Assembly: GCA_902812345.1 (NCBI GenBank)
Contig: CADDZM010000003.1
Coordinates: 1-51,336 of the forward strand
Source of the DNA: Chloroflexota bacterium
GTDB lineage: Bacteria; Chloroflexota; Chloroflexia; Chloroheliales; Chloroheliaceae
Direction of reading: 5' to 3'
DNA: 51,336 nucleotides
Below the pieces are notes generated by a model. That model did no database searches. It was not told the origin of the DNA and worked only from the letters and a program-made list of their open reading frames with translations. Shown here in pieces: positions 25,377 through 33,989 of the stretch. The number at the start of each line of letters is the position of its first letter. Position 1 is the stretch's first letter. A program made the position numbers and the translations under genes.

Positions 25377-28235
25377 ATGGTTACTTCTACCCGGTCAGGC
25401 GATAAAGGAAAAAAAGCAGAGGTCACAGAAGTTGTAAATAAACCTCTTCAATCAAATCCCTGGCACAGCCTGGAAGTTAAGCAGGTATTGGCCGGAACCG
25501 AGGCGAGTAGCGGCTTGAGCTGGCAGGAAGCCGCCACCAGGTTAACTCAATACGGACCAAACGAAATGGTCGAACAGGGAGCCAGGCGCCCTATCCAGAT
25601 TATCTGGGAACAGCTTACAGCGGTTATGGTACTTATTCTGGTGGCTGCCTCGGCCCTATCCTTTTTCCTCGGCAAATACCTTGAAGCCGGCGCAATCGTG
25701 GCAATTGTTATTCTTTTTGTAACGCTGGGCTTTTTTCAGGAATACCGGGCCGAAAAAGCCATTGCCGCCCTCAAAAAATTGGCTTTGCCAAATGTTAAAG
25801 TGTGCCGGGAAGGCAAACTTATAGAAATCCCGGCCCCCCAGGTGGTGCCGGGTGATATTATCGTGCTGGAAGCGGGCAACCTGGTCCCGGCCGACCTAAG
25901 AATAATCGAGAGCGTAAACCTTCAAATCCAGGAAGCGGCCCTTACCGGTGAATCCCAACCGGTCGAAAAGACGACGGCTGCCCTGAACGCCACCGGCTTA
26001 AGCCTGGCGGAGCGGCACAATATGGGCTATATGGGCACCCTGGTTTCTTATGGCCGGGGCCGGGCGGTTGTAGTTGAAACCGGGATGCACACCGAACTGG
26101 GCAAGATTGCCGGGATGCTCCAATCCTTCACGCCCGAAATAACTCCCCTGCAAGCGCAGCTTGACCGGGTTGGCAAACAACTGGCCCTGGCCGGGATAGC
26201 CTGCGCCCTGCTCATCATCTTTCTGGGAATAAGCGCCGGGGAAGCCTTAACTGATATGATTTTGACCGGCATTAGCCTGGCGGTTGCAATTATTCCGGAG
26301 GGCTTACCCGCCGTTGTAACCGTTACCCTGGCCCTGGGCGCACAGCGTATGCTCCGCCGGAACGCTTTAATCCGCAAGCTCCCGGCCGTGGAAACTCTCG
26401 GCTCGGTTACTACCATCTGCTCCGACAAAACCGGCACCCTGACCCAGAACAAGATGACTGTCACAATCATTGACGTGGCCGGACACCGCCTTGACCTGAC
26501 CGAACGACTGAATGAAAAGCCTTATAACTCACAAACTGCGGCGGGTAGAGAAGACCTGCGGGCAACTCAAGCCGCCGTTACTATGGTCCTGGTTGGTGGG
26601 GCGCTTTGCAACGACGCCCGGATGCAACCTGATAAGGAAGGTAAAGTCGAAATACTGGGCGACCCTACCGAAGCGGCTTTATTGGAAGCAGGAAACCAGG
26701 CCGGGATAAATTTAAATTTGCTGGCCGAAACCCTGCCAAGAGTGGGAGAACTACCTTTCGACTCGGTCCGCAAAAGGATGACTACCCTGCACCAGCGCTC
26801 ACTAAGCCTGGCCGGACTGGCCGCCGCAGATTTGCAAGAATGGAGCATGAACGGCCTTGAGCCACGCTTACCCTATCTGGGCTTCACCAAAGGGGCGGTT
26901 GACGGTCTGGTGGAAATTTCGAGTTTTGTATGGGAGGACGGGCAGGTTAAACCCTTACAAAAGGACCAACTGGAGCGTATCCTGGCGGTAAGTAACCAAC
27001 TCGCCCGTAACGGCATGCGCGTCCTGGGGCTGGCTTTTAAGTTTTACGACCATACCGCCTTAAAACCTGACGACGAAGCAAGCCTGGTCTTTTTTGGAGT
27101 GGTCGGGATGATTGACCCGCCCCGGCCGGAAGTTAAGCAGGCTGTCCAGGAATGCAAAATCGCCGGTATCCGGCCCATACTTATTACCGGCGACCATCCC
27201 CTTACGGCGGGGTATATAGCCCGTGAGTTAGGTTTTAGCGGCCCTGGTGATAGGGTAGTAACCGGGGCAGAACTGGACCTGATGAGTCCGGCCGAAATCG
27301 AAAAAACAGCCCGAGAAGTCTCGGTCTACGCCAGGGTCGTGCCTGAACATAAGTTAAAAATTGTGGAAGCCTTTCAAAAACAGGGGCAAATAGTGGCTAT
27401 GACCGGTGATGGTGTCAACGACGCCCCGGCCCTCAAGCGGGCTGACATCGGAGTGGCTATGGGACTAACCGGGACCGATGTTTCCAAGGAAGCGGCTGAT
27501 ATGGTGCTGCGGGACGATAATTTTACAACTATCGTAGCCGCTGTCGAGGAAGGTCGGGTTATTTATGACAACCTGCGCCGCTTCATCGGTTTCGCGGTAG
27601 CCGGAAATATCGGCAAAGTAATCATAATGCTTTTCTGGCCGGTGCCATTTTACATACTTGGTTTAACTCTACAGGATAATGTCGCCTTTCAACCTTTGCA
27701 ATTACTCTGGTTGAACCTCATGACAGATGGGCTCCTGGGATTGAGCATGGGGTTTGAACTGGCCGAAAAAAATGTCATGAACCGCCCGCCCCGCTCGCCA
27801 AAGCAAGGCATCTTTACCGGCGGCCTGGGCTGGCAGGTTGTAGGAGTAGGTATTTTTATCGGCCTGGCAGGGCTTTTAACCGGCTTTCTTTACCACCAGG
27901 CTAACTTGCCATACTGGCAAAGCATGCTCTTCACTACGGCGGCTTTCCTGCAAATTTTCCAGGCGTTAGCCACCCGTTCGAATACCGAATCTCTTTTCAG
28001 CATCGGCATATTCAGTAATCGCTGGATGTGGTACATCATTGGCCTGGTCAGTTTGTGCCAGGTGCTGGCTATCTATTCGCCGCTAGCCGCTTTCTTAGGA
28101 TTAAAACCGCTTCCATTATTCGATTTCGGCTTAAGTATTGCCCTGGGAAGTTGTTTGCTTATTGCGGTAGAGCTTGAAAAGATAGTCTTACGCCGCCGGA
28201 AAGCCCGCAAAGCAGCCCGGCCTTTCAAAAGTTGA
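25377..28235 (+). CDS. P-type ATPase, calcium-type (P2A-like)
   Basis: 952 residues. Actuator motif ALTGESQP near 190, [16 protein letters not shown] in helix 4 near 307, phosphorylation site [13 protein letters not shown] near 348, a KGAVDGL motif in the nucleotide domain, [10 protein letters not shown] near 677, and NLMTDG in helix 6 near 779. These are SERCA-type hallmarks and suggest Ca2+ (or another cation) export. In helix 5, where SERCA has NVGE with a calcium-binding Glu, this protein has NIGK (Lys747), so one site differs and the ion is uncertain. The nearest DosR-regulon analogue is CtpF. A Usp gene follows 62 bp downstream. Confidence 0.88.
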   Translation: MVTSTRSGDKGKKAEVTEVVNKPLQSNPWHSLEVKQVLAGTEASSGLSWQEAATRLTQYGPNEMVEQGARRPIQIIWEQLTAVMVLILVAASALSFFLGKYLEAGAIVAIVILFVTLGFFQEYRAEKAIAALKKLALPNVKVCREGKLIEIPAPQVVPGDIIVLEAGNLVPADLRIIESVNLQIQEAALTGESQPVEKTTAALNATGLSLAERHNMGYMGTLVSYGRGRAVVVETGMHTELGKIAGMLQSFTPEITPLQAQLDRVGKQLALAGIACALLIIFLGISAGEALTDMILTGISLAVAIIPEGLPAVVTVTLALGAQRMLRRNALIRKLPAVETLGSVTTICSDKTGTLTQNKMTVTIIDVAGHRLDLTERLNEKPYNSQTAAGREDLRATQAAVTMVLVGGALCNDARMQPDKEGKVEILGDPTEAALLEAGNQAGINLNLLAETLPRVGELPFDSVRKRMTTLHQRSLSLAGLAAADLQEWSMNGLEPRLPYLGFTKGAVDGLVEISSFVWEDGQVKPLQKDQLERILAVSNQLARNGMRVLGLAFKFYDHTALKPDDEASLVFFGVVGMIDPPRPEVKQAVQECKIAGIRPILITGDHPLTAGYIARELGFSGPGDRVVTGAELDLMSPAEIEKTAREVSVYARVVPEHKLKIVEAFQKQGQIVAMTGDGVNDAPALKRADIGVAMGLTGTDVSKEAADMVLRDDNFTTIVAAVEEGRVIYDNLRRFIGFAVAGNIGKVIIMLFWPVPFYILGLTLQDNVAFQPLQLLWLNLMTDGLLGLSMGFELAEKNVMNRPPRSPKQGIFTGGLGWQVVGVGIFIGLAGLLTGFLYHQANLPYWQSMLFTTAAFLQIFQALATRSNTESLFSIGIFSNRWMWYIIGLVSLCQVLAIYSPLAAFLGLKPLPLFDFGLSIALGSCLLIAVELEKIVLRRRKARKAARPFKS

Positions 28236-28297
28236 GCTTTTTTGGAAGCTTTAGTTTTCGTTTTTTAAGGAAAACAGGGTCATAGGAGGATAATTTT

Positions 28298-29299
28298 ATG
28301 ACACCCAAAATAGTAGTCCCACTTGATGGTTCACAGTTAGCGCTTGAGAGTTTACCCTTCGCGCTGAAATTAGCCCATCTTTGGAACGGGCAGCTTTGTT
28401 TACTGACAGTGGTGCCGCCTCAAAAAGAGAACCTGCTGTATGACTGGAGCCATGAAGCCCCGGTTAAGCAAAAACTTGCCGCCCAGGAATTTATGGATAA
28501 TTTAGTTAAAGGTCTAACGGGCTCAGGAGAGAATCAGCTTCCAGCTAACCGGGTTTATGCTGTCGTGGCAGAAAGTTATATGGCAGGCCAGGCAATTGCC
28601 GGCGAAGCCCTGAACCAGGAAGCTGATTATATTGCCATGACAACTCACGGGCGGAGTGGAATAACCGAGCTTTTGCTGGGCAGTACCGCTCTCGAAGTAA
28701 TCCGTAACAGTTCACTACCGGTAATCTTCTTGCGGCCTACCTGGCACCAGGCCATCCTGGAAAACTTTTCCGGCACTAACCTTAAATCTTACAAGAAGTT
28801 GGCTGGCCCGGTGGTAGTAGCCCTGGATGGTTCGCCGGAAGCGGAACTTTCCTTAAATTCCGCCCTGGACATGGCGGAACAGCTTGATTTGCCGGTTCAC
28901 CTGCTGCGGGTAATCCCACCGTTTGTACCGGTAGATGAATTGGCTTCCTGGTACGAGGCTAATCTTGACCGCGGCAATGAATACCTCCGCAAGCATGATT
29001 TTGAGCAGGTAAAAGAGGAAGCGGCCCGTTACCTGGAGAAAGTTGCTGAAAGAATAGACCTTCAGAATTTAAACGGCAAAATTGGGCTTAAAGTCGGTGA
29101 GGCTGTTAGCGAAATAATTGATTACGCCACCGAGGAAAAAGCTTCCTTTATTGTCCTGGCTACCCATGCTCATGGCCGGGTAGAGCAGGCCTTGTTAGGC
29201 AGCGTTGCCAGCCAGGTTTTATGTCATAGCGGCATTCCTGTGGTAATGATTAACATTGCTTTAGCCAGTTCCAAAGCTAAAGCTAAACCGGTTCGATAG
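28298..29299 (+). CDS. tandem-domain universal stress protein
   Basis: 333 residues, two Usp domains with MTTHGRSGITELLLGST and ATHAHGRVEQALLGSV, both retaining GS. AGGAGG precedes the ATG. It is downstream of the calcium-type ATPase on the same strand with no strong terminator between, so it is probably cotranscribed. This mirrors the Usp-ATPase pair at 17940-21500 but in the opposite gene order. Confidence 0.87.
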   Translation: MTPKIVVPLDGSQLALESLPFALKLAHLWNGQLCLLTVVPPQKENLLYDWSHEAPVKQKLAAQEFMDNLVKGLTGSGENQLPANRVYAVVAESYMAGQAIAGEALNQEADYIAMTTHGRSGITELLLGSTALEVIRNSSLPVIFLRPTWHQAILENFSGTNLKSYKKLAGPVVVALDGSPEAELSLNSALDMAEQLDLPVHLLRVIPPFVPVDELASWYEANLDRGNEYLRKHDFEQVKEEAARYLEKVAERIDLQNLNGKIGLKVGEAVSEIIDYATEEKASFIVLATHAHGRVEQALLGSVASQVLCHSGIPVVMINIALASSKAKAKPVR

Positions 29300-29481
29300 T
29301 TAACAAGCATTGTCCTGATTTGCTCTTTGCAGGATACTCTTGCGGCCATGCAATAGAAGCCGTAATGGCTACTTTGATCATCCGACTTCAGTTTCTAATC
29401 TTTGCTTTGTTTTATTACGCGGGATTCCATTACGGATGAGGGTGGTAGCTAAAACGAGGGACATAAAAAAATACAAACTTA

Positions 29482-29537
29482 TTGACAGGCTAAAGTTATA
29501 TGCTAAACCTTAACCAGTGGTTAAACCAACGGTTAAA
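29482..29537 (+). promoter_or_regulatory. promoter and putative operator of the TetR gene
   Basis: A -35-like TTGACA at 29482-29487 and an extended -10-like TGC-TAAACC (16-bp spacer) precede the dyad TTAACC-AGT-GGTTAA at 29510-29524. A further GGTTAAAGG follows at 29531-29539; its AAAGG also sits at ribosome-site distance from the GTG start. The dyad is placed for autoregulation by the TetR protein. Confidence 0.5.
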
Positions 29538-29545
29538 GGCTAAAA

Positions 29546-30172
29546 GTGAATAAAACTGATATTCAAGAAACACCTAAGAAAATCCTTGAAGTAGCTTTCC
29601 GCCTACTTCATCGTGACGGATACAACCGTCTTAGTTCACGCGACATTGCCGCAGAAGTTGGCGTCAACCACGCGCTAATAAATTATTATTTTGGCTCGAA
29701 AGATAAGCTGGTTATTGCTGCCCTGGATGAAGCTAACCGCCGGCTCATCGAGCGCCAGGTCAGAATGTATAATGCCCCAGGCAGCTTTACCGAAAAATGG
29801 GCCCAAGCTAGATCTTTTTACGAAGAAGACCTGGCCTCAGGCTTTGTCAGAGTGCAGATGGAGCTATGGGCCGCCAGCATTTCAAACCTGGAATTACGTA
29901 AAGATTTTCTACCCCGCATCCGAAAGTGGCGCCAGGTCTTAATTGATGCTACCACTGAAGCCCTTAAATATTATGAACTTGACCTGCCCTTTTCGGCAAA
30001 TGCAATAGGTACCTGGGTTTTTAATTACTGGGTTGGCCTGGAATTTTCTATGTTGTTGGAAATTCCGGAGAACGAGGGGCATCATAAAGAATCGCTGGAT
30101 GCGATAGAGTTCTTACTTGAGCAGTTAGACTACAAAAGTGTAGAAGGCAGCAGGTTAAAGGTTAAAGGTTAA
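29546..30172 (+). CDS. TetR/AcrR-family regulator
   Basis: 208 residues from GTG. N-terminal helix-turn-helix (about 10-58): ILEVAFRLLHRDGYNRLSSR, then DIAAEVGVNHALINYYFGSK, typical of TetR. The ligand-binding domain is all-helical and unassigned. It should repress its own promoter and perhaps the adjacent hydrolase gene, now broken. The last codons (LKVKG, stop) are made of a GGTTAAA heptamer repeat that continues past the gene. Confidence 0.88.
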   Translation: MNKTDIQETPKKILEVAFRLLHRDGYNRLSSRDIAAEVGVNHALINYYFGSKDKLVIAALDEANRRLIERQVRMYNAPGSFTEKWAQARSFYEEDLASGFVRVQMELWAASISNLELRKDFLPRIRKWRQVLIDATTEALKYYELDLPFSANAIGTWVFNYWVGLEFSMLLEIPENEGHHKESLDAIEFLLEQLDYKSVEGSRLKVKG

Positions 30173-30187
30173 AGGTTAAAGGTTAAA
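30153..30187. repeat. 5 x GGTTAAA heptamer repeat over the TetR stop codon
   Basis: Five exact GGTTAAA units from 30153, with a partial sixth. The TetR stop codon TAA lies inside the array. The same heptamer stands alone upstream of the TetR gene at 29531. Confidence 0.95.
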
Positions 30188-30196
30188 GGTAAATGG

Positions 30197-30902
30197 ATGA
30201 GAGCACGTAATCCAGATCTGGAAGGTTTTACCGAACGCAAGGGTGTAAAGTTATTCTTTGAGGTTTTCGGTGAGGGTGAAACCAGCGTAATATAGCTGCC
30301 TACCTGGTCAATAATTCATTCTCGCTTCTGGAAAGCCCAGGTACCTTACCTTGCCCGCCACTGCCGTGTGATTACCTTCGATGGAAGGGGGAACGGCCGG
30401 TCAGACCGTCCTGTTTCCCCACAGGATTACTCTCATTTAGAATTTGCGGCGAATATTGATGCCGTAATGGAGGCCACCGGCACTTTCCAGGCTGTAGTGG
30501 TAGCCTTTTCCGCCGCCGCTAACTGGGCCGTATGGTTCGCCGCCCAGCATCCTGAAAAGGTCAAAGGTATAGGTTTCATTGGACCGAGCGCCGCCATTCC
30601 AATCGATCATCCTGAACGAGCTATTTCAGCCCGGTTCGAGGAGCAATATTCGTCAGATGGATGAAATTATGGTAGCCAATTTTATGGTCTTCCACGACCT
30701 GATCCGGGAAGAACATTATGATTCGTGGATTGGTGACGAAGCCTGGGAGTTGGACTATTTTCTGCATGAAAATCCAGGGGAAAAGCGCGCTCCTTATTTC
30801 TGGCTCACCGACTTTGTAGGTTGGCGGCTGCCGGTGAGCGATAGTGACCGTACTACCAGTATCGAGAGCGAATACCTCGAAGTACTTGCTACTCGCGCTT
30901 AA
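30197..30902 (+). pseudogene. alpha/beta hydrolase, broken
   Basis: From ATG 30197 the frame reads a hydrolase start (EGFTERKGVKLFFEVFGEGE), then an in-frame TAG at 30293-30295, then LPTWSIIHSRFWKAQVPYLA and FDGRGNGRSDRP. VVVAFSAAANWAVWFAAQHP stands where the nucleophile elbow is expected; G-x-S-x-G has become A-F-S-A-A. Near 30650 the frame shifts to one that ends at 30902. With a stop, a frameshift and a changed elbow it is a pseudogene. The neighbour of a TetR gene is often its target. Confidence 0.75.
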
Positions 30903-30933
30903 CTGGTTACCAGGATGTAAACTACACCTTCGG

Positions 30934-30964
30934 GGCCGGTTCAGGACCAGACCTTGAGCCGGCC
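30934..30964 (+). terminator. hairpin after the hydrolase relic
   Basis: GGCCGG-T-TCAGG pairs imperfectly with CCTTGA-G-CCGGCC; no T run follows. Possible weak terminator. Confidence 0.35.
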
Positions 30965-30990
30965 AAGAAAGATAGGAATAGGCAAAATCA

Positions 30991-31119
30991 ATGGCTTACA
31001 CACTCAAGCATACCTTCGTGGACCAGGCGTTGCCAAGTACTCTCACTGCCACCACGGAAGGTGATTTTGCCACCCTTAGTGGCTACTTTGCACGTCATGA
31101 CGTGCAAAGTAGCCACTAA
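30991..31119 (+). CDS. 42-residue ORF ending in a palindrome, probable gene fragment
   Basis: The frame MAYTLKHTFVDQALPSTL and following TATTEGDFATLSGYFARHD looks like a genuine N-terminus, but the last 15 codons run into a 50-bp palindrome and stop. No good ribosome site. It may be a truncated gene whose break point is the palindrome. Confidence 0.3.
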   Translation: MAYTLKHTFVDQALPSTLTATTEGDFATLSGYFARHDVQSSH

Positions 31120-31122
31120 GGG
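31073..31122. repeat. 50-bp perfect palindrome without loop
   Basis: Arms 31073-31097 and 31098-31122 are exact reverse complements (arm starts CCCTTAGTGGCT, centre GTCATGAC). It sits between converging transcription units and resembles the one at 23557 in form but not in sequence. Confidence 0.92.
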
Positions 31123-31291
31123 CTTAATCCTCTCATTTTATTGGCTTATTGCTACCTTTTTCTTATAACCATTTTTTTGCAACACAACCCATGCTTCTAT
31201 AACCGGCATATTCGAGGCCAGCCCTTCAGGTACTTCTGCTCATATCCGTAATTTGACTAATTTTTCCATTGTAGCGTTGACTAATCAAGCC

Positions 31292-31459
31292 TTATGTGCT
31301 AAAAAGAAGCAACTCTATTTTAAGGACAGAATTTAGCGCCTGAAAAGGTTTCGTTAAAAACTTAAGCAATCTTCCCAGATGTAACCTGTAGTGATTGCCT
31401 TTCTTGCTTCGCTTAAAGTATAAAAGTCGGAGTGTGGGACGGATTTTCGTTAGTCGCAT
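31292..31459 (-). CDS. small basic protein, uncertain
   Basis: 55 residues from the ATG at 31459, which has a strong AAAGGAAGGA site just before it; a longer frame from 31489 is less likely. Very basic (MRLTKIRPTLRLLYFKRSKK). No known family. It may be a real small peptide or a remnant. Confidence 0.4.
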   Translation of the reverse strand: MRLTKIRPTLRLLYFKRSKKGNHYRLHLGRLLKFLTKPFQALNSVLKIELLLFST

Positions 31460-31671
31460 ATTCCTTCCTTTACACAGTTTTATAGTCACCCTGGCCTGGC
31501 TTTCAATTTATCACCCAGGTGGCTCGGTTTTAACCTATTTTTTTTAATTTAATAGATATGTAGGTTGGGGGAATGAAGAGGAGCCTGGCAAGTAGTATTT
31601 AACTTGTGAGCAGTGAGATTCATTCCCCGTAATTACGGAATGGCATAGCGGCCTTCCGGAGGAGATACGCA

Positions 31672-32973
31672 ATGAAGCTTGCCTTCAGAAAGACCTATTT
31701 AAGCTCGCTTGCAGTAATGGCCCTGCTGCTAACTGTGCTAATGGCGGCTTGCGGGGACAATACCGCCACCACTACCTCTGCCGCTACTGCGGCCGCCACT
31801 ACCGCTTCCAGTGCGGCTACTACCGCCGCTGCCAACGGTTCAACCACAACTGCGGCCGCCAGCGGTTCGGCCGCAGCCGCTTCCTCGCTTGGTCCAATTC
31901 CTAAAGGCCCGGCCCAGATTAATGGGACAATTGTCGTGGCACTTAACACCGAAATTACTGGCGCTGGCTCTCAAACTGGAGAACTGGCCCGCAAAGCGGC
32001 GGAAATAGCGGTGGACAAGATCAATAACACTGGCGGGGTCAACGGCCAGAAGATCGAACTTAAGGTTGAAGACGCCCAATCAAGCAATACGGGTGCGCTG
32101 GCGGCCTTGAATAAAGCGGCTGATGATAAAGCCGTAGCAATGGTCGGGCCGGTTAAAAGTACCCAGATTCTGGCGATTAACGACCGCATTAAGGAATTGA
32201 AAATGCCTGCTCTCATCGGCGGCACCAATGTCACCCTTACCCAGAAGGGCAACGAATGGGTCTTCCGCTTCCGTCCCAACGATGGGATCGCCGGCAACGC
32301 CATGGCAAACTTCCTGCTAAATGACAAGGGCGCTTCCAAAATAGGCATTCTTCACGACAGTGATGCCTTTGGAACAGGTGGGGCGGACGTGGTCGAAGCG
32401 GCGGTCAAAAAGGCTGGCAAGCAAGTGGCCAAGCGTGAAAAGTATACTACCGGTTCCCAGGACTTCACTGCCCAGTTGCTTTCCATTAAGAGCGCCGGGG
32501 CGGACGCCCTCGTAATCTATGGCACGAATGCCCAGGATGATGCTGTTATCCTGCGCCAGATCAAAGAGCAGGGTATGAAGATTCCGGTGGTCGGTTCTCC
32601 CTCTTTCGGTCAAACTATCGTAACCAGCCTGGCCAGTGATGTAACGGAAGGGGTTTATGTGGTTCAGGACTTTTTCACTGGCCGCACTCCCGAATATAAC
32701 GAGTACGCAAAAGCCTGGCAGACCAAGTTCAACAGCGAACCGGATGGGCTTTCGGCCTGGAACTGGGATGCAATCCACCTGCTTTCGAGGATTATTGCCC
32801 AGGTAGGAACCGATAACAGCAAGATTCGGGAAGCTCTTAGCCAGGTCAAGGGATACCAAGGGGCGGTTGGCTTGTTCGACTTTACCAGGGGTGGCGATGG
32901 TTTGAACTCAGTGGATGTTGCCCAGTATAAGGATAAGAAATTAGTCTTTATCCGCAATGTCGCGGTAAGTTAA
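31672..32973 (+). CDS. livJ: branched-chain amino acid ABC transporter substrate-binding lipoprotein
   Basis: 433 residues. Signal peptide with lipobox LMAAC (Cys at about residue 27), an Ala/Thr/Ser-rich linker (30-75), then a periplasmic-binding type 1 fold (Peripla_BP_6): EITGAGSQTGELARKAAEIA, VDKINNTGGVNGQKIEL and GPVKSTQILAINDR. It captures leucine, isoleucine, valine or a related ligand outside the membrane and delivers it to LivH/LivM. CCGGAGGAG precedes the ATG. A terminator follows, before livH. Confidence 0.9.
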   Translation: MKLAFRKTYLSSLAVMALLLTVLMAACGDNTATTTSAATAAATTASSAATTAAANGSTTTAAASGSAAAASSLGPIPKGPAQINGTIVVALNTEITGAGSQTGELARKAAEIAVDKINNTGGVNGQKIELKVEDAQSSNTGALAALNKAADDKAVAMVGPVKSTQILAINDRIKELKMPALIGGTNVTLTQKGNEWVFRFRPNDGIAGNAMANFLLNDKGASKIGILHDSDAFGTGGADVVEAAVKKAGKQVAKREKYTTGSQDFTAQLLSIKSAGADALVIYGTNAQDDAVILRQIKEQGMKIPVVGSPSFGQTIVTSLASDVTEGVYVVQDFFTGRTPEYNEYAKAWQTKFNSEPDGLSAWNWDAIHLLSRIIAQVGTDNSKIREALSQVKGYQGAVGLFDFTRGGDGLNSVDVAQYKDKKLVFIRNVAVS

Positions 32974-32995
32974 GCCACAGGTAATAAAGCGGTAA

Positions 32996-33050
32996 GGGGT
33001 GGAAGCAGGTTCCACCCCGCGCTTCTGATACTTTGTCAGAAGTGCTTTTT
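32996..33050 (+). terminator. internal terminator between livJ and livH
   Basis: Two adjacent hairpins: GGGGTGGAA/TTCCACCCC with a 5-nt loop (32996-33018) and GCGCTTCTGA/TCAGAAGTGC with a 7-nt loop (33019-33045), the latter followed by TTTTT. Partial read-through would give more binding protein than permease. Confidence 0.85.
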
Positions 33051-33110
33051 AGCTGGCAGCACTGGCGCGATGTTCAAATTTCAAGCTGCTCAAGCGGGAA
33101 GGACGCTTTT

Positions 33111-33989
33111 ATGGAAGAAATTATTCAGCTACTGGTTAGTGGACTGGCTTATGGTTCCATATACGCCCTGGTAGCCCTGGGTTTTGTCCTGATTTATAAC
33201 GCGGTAGGAGTAGTCAACTTTGCCCAGGGCGAATTTGTAATGGTTCCCTCCTACATAGCGGTGGTCTTCCTCAACTTCTGGGGTTTGCCTTTCATCCTGG
33301 CCTACCTGGGGACGATCCTGGTAGCCTGCCTGTTCGGTTTGCTTTTCCAGCAGGTAGCCTATTACCCGCTCCGCCACCGCACTTACCTGCCGGTTATTAT
33401 CAGTACAATTGGAGCTTCAATCTTTCTCCAGAACGCTGCCCTGGTAGTCTTCGGGGCTGAACCTAAAAAACCTGAATCAATCTTCAGGCCGGGTGATACT
33501 TTTGAAATTAGCGGGATTTTTATTGTGCCGCAGTATGTCTTGATTCTGGTCGTGACCCTGCTGCTGGTAGCTTTCCAGTACTACCTGTTCGAGCGTACTA
33601 AACTGGGCAAGCAGTTGCAGGCGACTGCCCAGGACAAAACCACTGCCCAGCTAATGGGAATCCAGGTCAACCATATGATCATCTTTACTTTTATGTACAG
33701 CGCCGTCCTTGGAGCGGTAGCCGGTATCCTGGTCAGCCCGCTGCTGCTGGTATCCAAGACTATGGGCGGAGGTCTGGCCCTTAAAGCCTTCTCGGCAACT
33801 ATTATAGGTGGTTTCGGTTCCGTACCGGGGGCAATCCTGGGCGGGCTGTTTTTGGGTATTGCCGAAAAAATGGCCGCTCGTTACATTTCCTCGGCTTACG
33901 AACAGGCTTTTGCCTTTATTATCCTGATAGTAGTTTTGTTGATTAAGCCGGAAGGGTTGTTTGGCGAAAAGATTTCGGAGAAAGCCTGA
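33111..33989 (+). CDS. livH: branched-chain amino acid ABC transporter permease
   Basis: 292 residues from the ATG at 33111 (GGGAAGGA before it). A start at 33033 is rejected because it lies within the terminator hairpin. Eight or so membrane helices; LivH hallmarks are LVALGFVLIYNAVGVVNFAQ, GEFVM and GGFGSVPGAILGGLFLG. It forms the membrane channel with LivM. The stop overlaps the next start (TGATG). Confidence 0.93.
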   Translation: MEEIIQLLVSGLAYGSIYALVALGFVLIYNAVGVVNFAQGEFVMVPSYIAVVFLNFWGLPFILAYLGTILVACLFGLLFQQVAYYPLRHRTYLPVIISTIGASIFLQNAALVVFGAEPKKPESIFRPGDTFEISGIFIVPQYVLILVVTLLLVAFQYYLFERTKLGKQLQATAQDKTTAQLMGIQVNHMIIFTFMYSAVLGAVAGILVSPLLLVSKTMGGGLALKAFSATIIGGFGSVPGAILGGLFLGIAEKMAARYISSAYEQAFAFIILIVVLLIKPEGLFGEKISEKA

